Shown here: positions 1 through 6,892 of the stretch, piece after piece
Position numbering within the stretch: the first letter of the stretch is position 1
How the letters are laid out: each line of letters starts with the position of its first letter
NCBI RefSeq assembly: GCF_002455975.1
Contig: NZ_DKLM01000020.1
Coordinates: 1 to 14,059 of the forward strand
Direction of reading: 5' to 3'
DNA from: Clostridium sp. UBA6640
GTDB taxonomy: Bacteria; Bacillota; Clostridia; Clostridiales; Clostridiaceae
DNA length: 14,059 nt
Program-made: the position numbers and the translations under genes
The notes under the pieces: generated by a model
What the model saw: the letters and a program-made list of their open reading frames with translations, nothing else
Database searches by the model: none
Told to the model about the DNA's origin: nothing

Positions 1-11
1 CTACTTTTATA

Positions 12-96
12 GAAAATTTATTTTCCATAGTATATTTTAAGTTTTCACATTGCATCCCTATATAATTGTTCATTGTCAATAGTCAATTCTCAACTG
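12..96. repeat. Degenerate tail of the interspersed hairpin repeat family
   Basis: Two parts resemble the 3' half of the tandem repeats at 2451-2890. An A/T-rich hairpin pairs 12-20 with 38-46 (GAAAATTTA with TAAGTTTTC, one G-U pair) and takes the place of the last hairpin of those copies. It is followed by 72-96, which matches the end of copy A (2624-2648) at about 20 of 25 positions by eye, sharing ATTGTCAAT and ATTCTC. I read this as the right end of a third, older copy whose left part lies outside the window. The whole is strongly diverged, so the limits are approximate. Confidence 0.5.
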
Positions 97-101
97 TATA
101 A

Positions 102-129
102 CGGTAGCATATAAATTATTATGCTACCG
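102..129. other. 10-bp perfect inverted repeat upstream of spoVD
   Basis: CGGTAGCATA (102-111) pairs perfectly with TATGCTACCG (120-129) around an 8-nt A/T loop. It is more GC-rich than its surroundings. No T-run follows on the plus strand (ATTTGCC comes next), so it is not a canonical intrinsic terminator. It could be a transcript-end or processing hairpin of the gene to the left, or an operator-like dyad for spoVD. The sequence does not decide between these. Confidence 0.5.
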
Positions 130-255
130 ATTTGCCATATTTAAACAGAAAGAGGATGTGCAAGTAGAATTCTAGTAATTTAAAATAAAAAATCTAAAGA
201 AATTTTCTTAATAAAGCTGAAAAGTTTTAGTATTAGAATTTTTGGAGGAATAATA

Positions 256-2448
256 GTGACAAAAGCAAAAACAAAAAATAAAACAGTGAATAAGAAAAGA
301 ATAAAATATGTATTATTATTTACATTTTTAATATTTAGCTACATTTGTTATAGATTAGTTATAGTAATGTTTATTGAAGGGGATAGATATAAAAATAAGG
401 CTGTGCAGCAATGGACAAATGACTCTAGAATAAGCGCAAAGCGTGGAAGAATTTTAGATAGGGATGAAAATGAATTAGCTGTAAGTGCTAATGTATATAG
501 AGTTGACTTAGATTTAAAGTCATTGAGAGAATCTTTAGAAAAGAACAAATTAACTATGAAACAAATAGCTCCAGATTTAGCACAAATATTAAAGATGGAT
601 AGTGAGACTGTGCTCAGCATTTTAACTGACCCACTGCCTAATGGTAAGCCTAGAAATGCGGCTATTTTGAAAAGGAGAATTGAAAAAGAAGTAGCAGATA
701 AGATTAAATCATATTCAAAAGAAAAAGATATAATAGGCTTGGTTATATCAGCAGATACTAAAAGATATTATCCTAATAATGAACTTGCATCTCATGCTAT
801 TGGGCACACAAATTCTGATGGTGAGGGATTAACTGGGATAGAATTATACTATAATAAATATTTAGCTGGTATACCAGGAATAAAAATTTCTCAAACTGAC
901 AGTAAAAGCGATGATTTGCCTTATAGTGTTTCTGAGTATAGTAAACCAGTGGATGGAAGAGATGTGGTTTTAACTATTGACCAAAATATTCAATTTTTCG
1001 CTGATAAAGCTGCAGAGAAAGCGTTAGCTGATAATAATGCCAAAGCTGTTTCTATAATGGTCATGAATCCTAATAATGGAGAGATACTAGCTACAGTAAA
1101 TAAACCAGATTATAATTTGAACAATCCTTGGCCGGAAGACCTTAGTGATAGTGAAACGGAAGCATTGTGGAGGAATAACTCTATAAGTGATGCCTTTGAG
1201 CCAGGATCAATTTTTAAAGTAGTTACTGCTACAGCTGCAATAGAAACTGGAAACGTAAAAGAAGGAGAAAATTTTTATTGTAGTGGTTTTTCTGTAGTAG
1301 ATGGTAGGCCTATTCACTGTTGGAAACTTGATGGCCATGGGGATCAAAGTTTTAGAGATATTATAGCAGATTCTTGTAATGTTGGTTTTATGACCTTAGC
1401 ACAGAGAATGGGAAAAGAAACTTTAAATAAATACATTGAAAAATATGGTTTTGGTAAAAAAACTGGAGTGGATTTACCGGGAGAAACTGAAGGAATAGTT
1501 AAACCTACAGAGCTAATGGGTAATTCTGACTTAGCAACTATTTCTTTTGGACAAAGTGATACAGTATCAATAGTTCAATATATGATGGCATTTAATGCTG
1601 TTGCAAATGGAGGAAAATTAATTACTCCTCATTTAATGAAAGAAATTGTTCATTATGATGAGGATAATAAGAGAGTGGTAGATCAAGAGTTTAATCCTAA
1701 GATTACAGAAGGCAATTTTAGACCGGAAACTTTGGAAGAGATGAGAGGACATTTAGAGGCCGCTGTAGAAAAAAATGGAACTGCATATATACCTGGTTAT
1801 CATATAGCAGGAAAGACAGGTACTGCAGAAAAACCTGATTTTGAAAATGGTGGATATGCAAAGGATAAGTATATTGGTTCATTTGTAGGTATGGCGCCAG
1901 CTAATGATCCTAAGATTACTATAGTTGTAACAGTAGATGAGCCTGATCCATCTAAATATTACGGCAACGAAGTAGCAGCACCAGTAGGTAAAAGTCTATT
2001 TCAAGATATATTTAATTATTTAGCTTTAAACCCAGAAGGCAGTTCAGATAAAAGCAAAGATAATTTATTAAAGAACATAGCTATACCTGAAATAAGAGGA
2101 ACAAAAAAGGATGACGGTATTAAAATTTTAAAGAATAATAATTTAAATATGAAAATAGAAGGAGACGGGGAGTACATAGTTGATGTCAGCCCTAAACCTG
2201 GATATATGGTTAAGGAAGGCACAGAAATTATAGTGTATACTGGTAAAAAAGCGGACACAGACACTATAGTAGCAGTTCCGGATTTAAATGGATACAGCAA
2301 AGAAAAAGCAAGTGAACTTTTAGGGAATTTAGGACTTCGCATAGAGTTCGATGGAGAAGGTACAGTATCACAGCAAAGTATTGCCCCAAGACAACATATA
2401 AAAAAAGGAACGGTAGTTAATGTGACTTTAACGGTGTCAGGAGGCTAG
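256..2448 (+). CDS. spoVD: SpoVD, sporulation-type class B penicillin-binding protein with two PASTA domains
   Basis: A 730-residue membrane-anchored D,D-transpeptidase that cross-links peptidoglycan outside the cytoplasmic membrane; SpoVD acts in spore cortex synthesis. A basic N-terminus precedes one membrane segment (about 17-40). The PBP dimerisation domain begins near RGRILDRD (63-70). The transpeptidase motifs are SIFK (Ser318, Lys321), SCN (373-375) and KTGT (520-523). Two PASTA repeats end the protein (about 608-665 and 672-730); B. subtilis SpoVD has one and PBP2B has two, so the tail alone is ambiguous. Cys355 and Cys374 are 19 residues apart at the positions of the B. subtilis SpoVD redox-switch cysteines (332 and 351), which favours SpoVD over vegetative FtsI/PBP2B, as does its place before murE. 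The GTG start is supported by GGAGG at 244-248, 7 nt upstream. I see no clear sigma-A or sigma-E promoter in the 255 bases before it. Confidence 0.85.
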   Translation: MTKAKTKNKTVNKKRIKYVLLFTFLIFSYICYRLVIVMFIEGDRYKNKAVQQWTNDSRISAKRGRILDRDENELAVSANVYRVDLDLKSLRESLEKNKLTMKQIAPDLAQILKMDSETVLSILTDPLPNGKPRNAAILKRRIEKEVADKIKSYSKEKDIIGLVISADTKRYYPNNELASHAIGHTNSDGEGLTGIELYYNKYLAGIPGIKISQTDSKSDDLPYSVSEYSKPVDGRDVVLTIDQNIQFFADKAAEKALADNNAKAVSIMVMNPNNGEILATVNKPDYNLNNPWPEDLSDSETEALWRNNSISDAFEPGSIFKVVTATAAIETGNVKEGENFYCSGFSVVDGRPIHCWKLDGHGDQSFRDIIADSCNVGFMTLAQRMGKETLNKYIEKYGFGKKTGVDLPGETEGIVKPTELMGNSDLATISFGQSDTVSIVQYMMAFNAVANGGKLITPHLMKEIVHYDEDNKRVVDQEFNPKITEGNFRPETLEEMRGHLEAAVEKNGTAYIPGYHIAGKTGTAEKPDFENGGYAKDKYIGSFVGMAPANDPKITIVVTVDEPDPSKYYGNEVAAPVGKSLFQDIFNYLALNPEGSSDKSKDNLLKNIAIPEIRGTKKDDGIKILKNNNLNMKIEGDGEYIVDVSPKPGYMVKEGTEIIVYTGKKADTDTIVAVPDLNGYSKEKASELLGNLGLRIEFDGEGTVSQQSIAPRQHIKKGTVVNVTLTVSGG

Positions 2449-2450
2449 TT

Positions 2451-2648
2451 CAATTCACAATTCACATTTCACAATTCACAATTGTGGATATTTCTCAGCA
2501 GAGCTGAGAAATTTAGAATTAATCAGTTGTAGCGGCGAACAGTGTTCACCACAAGACAGCTAGCAATTACTGCTTAGAAATCTATTGTTGAAATTATTTT
2601 GCTAAAAAATAGTTTCAACCTTAATTGTCAATTGTGCATTCTCCATTG
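2451..2648. repeat. Hairpin-rich intergenic repeat, copy A
   Basis: About 198 bp, non-coding. It starts with CAATTCAC-type direct units (2451-2480) and ends in a roughly complementary tract (2620-2648, CAATTGTG and CCATTG), so the ends form imperfect terminal inverted repeats. Between them lie four hairpins. SL1 pairs 2490-2499 with 2503-2512, 10 bp. SL2 centres on GAAC/GTTC at 2537-2547. SL3 lies at 2560-2577, 6 bp with one bulge. SL4 pairs 2587-2600 with 2606-2619, 14 bp with a 5-nt loop. None is followed by a T-run. The layout resembles a MITE or a REP/BIME-like element. No transposase is present. Confidence 0.75.
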
Positions 2649-2662
2649 ATAAATCTTTTGGC

Positions 2663-2690
2663 AATTGAGAATTAATGATTAATAATGGAC
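2663..2690. repeat. Short repeat unit between copies A and B, shared with the right end of the window
   Basis: This 28-nt stretch, beginning AATTGAGAATTAATG, matches 13960-13987 at about 22 of 28 positions by eye. Both are ATTAAT-rich tracts that precede a hairpin-bearing element, so they may be equivalent end sequences of the same mobile repeat superfamily. Low complexity makes a chance match possible. Confidence 0.4.
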
Positions 2691-2699
2691 AATTTTATT

Positions 2700-2890
2700 C
2701 AATTCACGATTCGCGATTGTGGATATTTCTCAGCAGAAGCTGAGAAATTTGGAATTGATTAGTTGTAGCAGTGAACAGTGTTCGCTACATACTAACTAGC
2801 AATTGCTAGTTGGAAATTTATTGAAGGGGTTATTTTGCTAAAAATAGTTTCATCCTTAATTGCACATTGTGAATTTTGCACTGTGCATTG
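2700..2890. repeat. Hairpin-rich intergenic repeat, copy B (tandem with copy A)
   Basis: A second copy, about 191 bp, in the same orientation. Its core 2716-2871 aligns with 2481-2636 at roughly 82 percent identity by hand, with two single-base gaps. All four hairpins are retained. SL1 pairs 2725-2734 with 2739-2748. SL2 (2765-2788) has GTAGC paired with GCTAC. SL3 is an 18-bp perfect palindrome at 2794-2811. SL4 pairs 2823-2836 with 2841-2854 with one mismatch and several G-U pairs. It ends in GTGCATTG, complementary in type to the CAATTCAC start. Confidence 0.75.
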
Positions 2891-2936
2891 TTTGCTGAAA
2901 TATTATATAAATTAAATTTTGACTATATGCAATTTA

Positions 2937-2965
2937 TTGATAAGTCTTTGGATATAGTGTATAAA
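2937..2965 (+). promoter_or_regulatory. Predicted sigma-A promoter for murE-murF-mraY-ftsW
   Basis: TTGATA (2937-2942) and TATAAA (2960-2965) are separated by exactly 17 nt; each matches the vegetative consensus at 5 of 6 positions. Transcription would begin near 2972, giving an 85-nt leader before murE that starts with the dyad at 2976-3009. This would let the precursor genes be expressed without spoVD. A/T richness raises the chance of a false match. Confidence 0.55.
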
Positions 2966-2975
2966 TATATATGTT

Positions 2976-3009
2976 GATTAATTAAAAGTATTTATACCTT
3001 TAATTAATC
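2976..3009 (+). other. 11-bp inverted repeat in the murE leader
   Basis: GATTAATTAAA (2976-2986) pairs perfectly with TTTAATTAATC (2999-3009) around a 12-nt loop. It lies just after the predicted start of transcription. The stem is almost all A/T and no T-run follows, so it is a weak terminator at most. A 5' stabilising hairpin or a protein-binding dyad is equally possible. Confidence 0.45.
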
Positions 3010-3056
3010 TGTTATTAACTTTCCATATTTAAAGAAAAGCTTAAAGGAGTGATATT

Positions 3057-4505
3057 ATGAATTTAAATAAGCTTTTAACGAATTTTAAATTTGAGTTATT
3101 AAATGGAAGCTTAGATATAGAAATAAATAATATACAATACGATTCTAGGAAAATTAATAAAGGAGATGTATTTTTTTGTATAGAAGGGCTTAGCTTAGAT
3201 GGCCATAAATATATAAAAAGTGCTATAGATAAAGGTGCAGTTGCAATAATAGTGCAAAAAGAAGTGCAAGATTATGAAAATATTACCTTAATTAAGGTTG
3301 AAGACACTAGGAAAGCCTTAGCATTAGCTTCAGCAAATTTTTATGATAATCCAAGTAAGAAACTTAAACTTATTGGAATAACGGGAACCAATGGAAAAAC
3401 AACTTCTACATTTATGATTAAGTCTATATTAGAACAATGTGGACACAAAGTTGGCCTTATCGGCACTATTGCAAATTATATAGGAGATAAAAAACTTTAT
3501 ACTGAAAGAACTACTCCTGAATCTCTAGAATTACATCAATTGTTCAATGAAATGGTTAAAGAAGAGGTTGAGTATTGTGTAATGGAAGTTTCATCTCATT
3601 CATTAGAACTTGATAGAGTTTATGGGGTGGAATTTTCAGAAGGTATATTTACAAATTTAACTCAAGATCATTTAGATTTTCATAAAACTTTTGAAAACTA
3701 TTTTAATGCTAAATTAAAATTATTCTTAAATAGCAAGATATCTATAGTCAATATAGACGACAGTTATGGAGAAAAAATTATAGATTCAATTAATAATGAT
3801 GTAATAACTTATGGATTAGAAGAGAAGTCTGTGTTATGGGCTAAGAATTTAGAACTTCATTCAAGGGGAATAGAATTTACTTTAGTTTATAATGGAGATG
3901 AAGAAAATATTAAACTTAGTATTCCAGGTAAATATAATGTTTATAATGCACTAGGATGTATTGCGGCTACAATACATGAAGGTGTATCTATACAAGATAT
4001 AAAGCAGGCTCTTGAAAAAGTAACTGTTCCAGGACGATGTGAAATAGTTACTATAAATCATAATTTAGGGTATGATGTGATTCTTGATTATGCTCACACT
4101 CCAGATGGCCTTGAAAACATATTGAACTCTGCTAGAGAATTTACTTTTGGTAGATTAATATCTGTTTTTGGATGTGGTGGAGATAGAGATAAAGGCAAAA
4201 GACCTATAATGGGTAGCATAGGAAGTGATCTAAGTGATATAGCAATAATTACTTCTGATAACCCAAGAACAGAAGATCCTATGGTTATAATTGAGGATAT
4301 AAAAGCTGGATTAAAAAAAGAAAACTATGTAGTTATAGAAAATAGAAGAGAAGCAATAAAGTATGCTATGAAAATTGCTAAAGATAAAGATGTTATAGTC
4401 ATAGCTGGTAAAGGCCATGAAGACTATCAAGTACTTAAAGACAAAAGAATTCACTTTGATGAGAGGGAAATTATAAGTGAAATCATAAAGGAGTTGTATG
4501 CTTAA
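3057..4505 (+). CDS. murE: MurE, UDP-MurNAc-L-Ala-D-Glu:meso-diaminopimelate ligase
   Basis: A 482-residue cytoplasmic Mur ligase that adds the third stem-peptide residue with ATP. The N-terminal UDP-substrate domain carries DSRKI and a GDVFFCIEGLSLDGHKY segment. The ATP-binding loop is GTNGKTT (110-116, Lys114). The C-terminal domain carries DNPR (401-404) followed by TEDP, the motif that in characterised MurE enzymes marks meso-DAP rather than lysine specificity. The family ending GKGHEDYQ and FDERE is present. Length is normal. AGGAG at 3045-3049 sits 7 nt before the ATG. The stop is directly followed by the murF ATG, so the two are probably translationally coupled. Confidence 0.96.
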   Translation: MNLNKLLTNFKFELLNGSLDIEINNIQYDSRKINKGDVFFCIEGLSLDGHKYIKSAIDKGAVAIIVQKEVQDYENITLIKVEDTRKALALASANFYDNPSKKLKLIGITGTNGKTTSTFMIKSILEQCGHKVGLIGTIANYIGDKKLYTERTTPESLELHQLFNEMVKEEVEYCVMEVSSHSLELDRVYGVEFSEGIFTNLTQDHLDFHKTFENYFNAKLKLFLNSKISIVNIDDSYGEKIIDSINNDVITYGLEEKSVLWAKNLELHSRGIEFTLVYNGDEENIKLSIPGKYNVYNALGCIAATIHEGVSIQDIKQALEKVTVPGRCEIVTINHNLGYDVILDYAHTPDGLENILNSAREFTFGRLISVFGCGGDRDKGKRPIMGSIGSDLSDIAIITSDNPRTEDPMVIIEDIKAGLKKENYVVIENRREAIKYAMKIAKDKDVIVIAGKGHEDYQVLKDKRIHFDEREIISEIIKELYA

Positions 4506-5894
4506 ATGGAATATTTAGATATAAAGGAGATTACAGATGCCTTAAAAGGTAAACTTATTGTAAAAGGCACAATAGATAGATTTAATAATGTTGTCATAGA
4601 TAGTAGAAAGGTAAAGAAAAATGACATTTTTTTTGCCATTAAAGGAGAAAATTTTGATGGCCATGAATATGTAGTAAATTCTTCATGCAAGGGAGCAGCA
4701 CTATGTATAGTCCATAATGAAAATTTTAATAAAGAAGATCTATGTGAATATACTTCTATAGTATTGGTTGAAGATACTAGAATGGCACTATTAGATTTAG
4801 CAAAATATTACAGAGATAAGTTAGATGTTAAAATAATAGGAATCACAGGCTCTACAGGAAAGACCTCTACTAAAGATTTAGTAGCGGCAGTTTTAAGTGA
4901 AAAATATAAGGTTTTTAAAACTAAAGGTAATTTTAACAATGAGGTGGGACTACCACTTATGATATTTAATTTAGATAATTCTTATGATATAGCAGTATTA
5001 GAGCTTGGCATGAGCAACTTAGGTGAAATACATAGACTATCTAGAGTTTCAAATCCAGATATTGGGGTTATAACTAATGTTGGATTGTCTCATATAGAAA
5101 ATTTAAAGACGCAAGAGAATATATTAAAAGCAAAGATGGAAATTACAGACTTTTTTGAGAAGGACAATGTTTTAATAGTTAATGGAGATAGCTCTCTATT
5201 AAGTGAAATATCTTCAGATAAATATAAAATTATAAAAATTGGCATAGAAAGTGATTATAATTTCATGGCAAATGGAATAATTATAGGTGATAGCAATATA
5301 AAATTTAATATAAGAGAAAATAATATGTTAATTGATGAGAATTTTGTTGTACCTGTTTTAGGAAAACATAATGTGCTTAATTCACTATTAGCAATAGCTA
5401 CAGCTAGAGAATTAAATATGGACTATAAAGATATAAATAAAGGGTTTAATAACTTAGAGGCTACTTCTATGAGACTTGATATATTAAAATATAATAAATT
5501 TACAGTTATAAATGATGCTTATAACGCGAGCCCTGATTCAATGGAAGCAGCTTTAGATGTATTAAAGGATTTTAAAGGTGGTAGAAAAATAGCAGTATTA
5601 GGGACTATGAAGGAACTAGGAGATGAATCCTATAATGCTCATAAGGGGGTAGCACAGTACGCTAAGCTTAAGGGGATTGATTTACTTATAGCAATAGGTG
5701 ATTTTAAAAAGGCTTTTAAAGATGGTTTTCAGGATGAAAATTGTATATTATTTGAAAATAAAGAAGAGGTAGTAAAATACTTAGCTTCTGAGATAGATAC
5801 TGATGATGTAATTTTAGTAAAAGCATCTAGGTCGATGGAATTTGAAAGTATCGTAAGTGGACTAGAAGATCTAAATGTTAAGGAGGGGATATAA
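4506..5894 (+). CDS. murF: MurF, UDP-MurNAc-tripeptide:D-Ala-D-Ala ligase
   Basis: A 462-residue cytoplasmic ligase that adds D-Ala-D-Ala, completing the UDP-MurNAc-pentapeptide that MraY uses next. The N-terminal domain has DSRKV and a DIFFAIKGENFDGHEY segment like that of MurE. The ATP loop is GSTGKTST (115-122, Lys119), the MurF form of the motif. NDAYNASPDSM begins at 336, a family signature, and a C-terminal Rossmann-like domain follows. The ATG begins at the base after the murE stop. Its Shine-Dalgarno (AAGGAG, 4488-4493) lies inside murE at a longish 12-nt spacing, so coupling to murE translation is likely. Confidence 0.95.
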   Translation: MEYLDIKEITDALKGKLIVKGTIDRFNNVVIDSRKVKKNDIFFAIKGENFDGHEYVVNSSCKGAALCIVHNENFNKEDLCEYTSIVLVEDTRMALLDLAKYYRDKLDVKIIGITGSTGKTSTKDLVAAVLSEKYKVFKTKGNFNNEVGLPLMIFNLDNSYDIAVLELGMSNLGEIHRLSRVSNPDIGVITNVGLSHIENLKTQENILKAKMEITDFFEKDNVLIVNGDSSLLSEISSDKYKIIKIGIESDYNFMANGIIIGDSNIKFNIRENNMLIDENFVVPVLGKHNVLNSLLAIATARELNMDYKDINKGFNNLEATSMRLDILKYNKFTVINDAYNASPDSMEAALDVLKDFKGGRKIAVLGTMKELGDESYNAHKGVAQYAKLKGIDLLIAIGDFKKAFKDGFQDENCILFENKEEVVKYLASEIDTDDVILVKASRSMEFESIVSGLEDLNVKEGI

Positions 5895-5895
5895 A

Positions 5896-6849
5896 ATGAG
5901 TAAAGTTGTTTATTCAGTATTGGTAGCATTTGTTATTTCTTTACTTTTATCACCATTATTAATTCCGCTCTTAACTAAATTTAAATTTGGACAGAATATA
6001 AGAGATGACGGACCTAAGAGTCATTTAAAAAAAGCAGGAACCCCTACCATGGGTGGATTAATATTTATTATTGCTTCAGCTATTACTTTATTTGCAGTTC
6101 TAAGAAATGTAGCAGATGAAACAATAATTGCTTTAGTTTCATTAGTTGGCTTTGGAATTATAGGAATGTTAGATGATTCTTTAAAAATAATTCATAAGCA
6201 TAATGAAGGGTTAAAATCATGGCAAAAGATGATACTATTAGTTATTCTTTCAATTTTTCTTGGATACTATGCTTCTACAAGAATTGGAACAGATATAATA
6301 ATACCATTTTTTAATAAAACTTTTAACTTGGGACCGCTATTTATACCTTTCATCGTGTTTTATTTTGCAGCAACTACTAATGCGGTTAATTTAACTGATG
6401 GATTAGATGGATTAGCTAGTTCAATAACATTATTAGTTATGACTTTCTTTGCACTTGTAAGTTTTGGAATGGGATATTACAATTTATCTATATTCTGTGG
6501 AGTGGTAGCAGGAGCATTGTTAGGGTTTTTAAGATATAATTCTTATCCTGCACAGATATTTATGGGTGATACAGGATCTTTAGCTTTAGGTGGAGCTATT
6601 GGCGCTGTAGCAATGATATTAAAGCTTGAGCTTTTAGTATTAATTGTTGGAGGAATATATGTAATTGAAACTCTATCTGTTATTATTCAGGTTATATCTT
6701 TTAAACTTACTGGTAAAAGAGTGTTTAAAATGAGTCCTCTTCATCACCATTTTGAGCTTAGTGGGTGGCATGAAAGTAAAATTGTAGCAGTATTTTCTAT
6801 AATTACTGTAGTATTATGTTTGATAGGATTCTTATCAATTACACCTTAG
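5896..6849 (+). CDS. mraY: MraY, phospho-MurNAc-pentapeptide transferase
   Basis: A polytopic membrane enzyme that moves phospho-MurNAc-pentapeptide from UDP to undecaprenyl phosphate, giving lipid I. The signatures are KAGTPTMGG (46-54), the DD pair (Asp93-Asp94) before SLK, NLTDGLDGLA with Asp168 and Asp171, GDTGS, and the HHHFE motif (283-287) near the C-terminus. About ten hydrophobic segments are visible. I place the start at the ATG at 5896 (317 residues): AGGAGG at 5881-5886 lies 9 nt upstream. An in-frame ATG at 5875 would put this ribosome site inside the gene. The start is 1 nt beyond the murF stop. Confidence 0.95.
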   Translation: MSKVVYSVLVAFVISLLLSPLLIPLLTKFKFGQNIRDDGPKSHLKKAGTPTMGGLIFIIASAITLFAVLRNVADETIIALVSLVGFGIIGMLDDSLKIIHKHNEGLKSWQKMILLVILSIFLGYYASTRIGTDIIIPFFNKTFNLGPLFIPFIVFYFAATTNAVNLTDGLDGLASSITLLVMTFFALVSFGMGYYNLSIFCGVVAGALLGFLRYNSYPAQIFMGDTGSLALGGAIGAVAMILKLELLVLIVGGIYVIETLSVIIQVISFKLTGKRVFKMSPLHHHFELSGWHESKIVAVFSIITVVLCLIGFLSITP

Positions 6850-6892
6850 ATAATTGATTTAGGGTGCCTAAAATAATATAGGGGGATGAGAT

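Noticed and set aside
135..165. Sigma-E-type promoter for spoVD beginning at CCATATT
   Set aside because: The -35-like heptamer has no CATACA-like -10 at 14-15 nt. The same CCATATTTAAA also occurs at 3023-3033, too close to murE to act this way.
2587..2619. 14-bp hairpin in copy A as a terminator for spoVD
   Set aside because: The stem is followed by CTTAATTG, not a T-run, and it is an internal part of a repeated element.
2451..2890. CRISPR array
   Set aside because: Only two long, diverged copies with internal hairpins. There are no short direct repeats with unique spacers and no cas genes.
2919..2947. TTGACT at 2919 as the murE -35 element
   Set aside because: No acceptable -10 lies 16-18 nt downstream. 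The TTGATA-17-TATAAA pair just after it is much better.
5875..5895. mraY start at the upstream in-frame ATG (5875)
   Set aside because: It would place the AGGAGG ribosome site inside the gene and overlap murF. The ATG at 5896 is ideally spaced.
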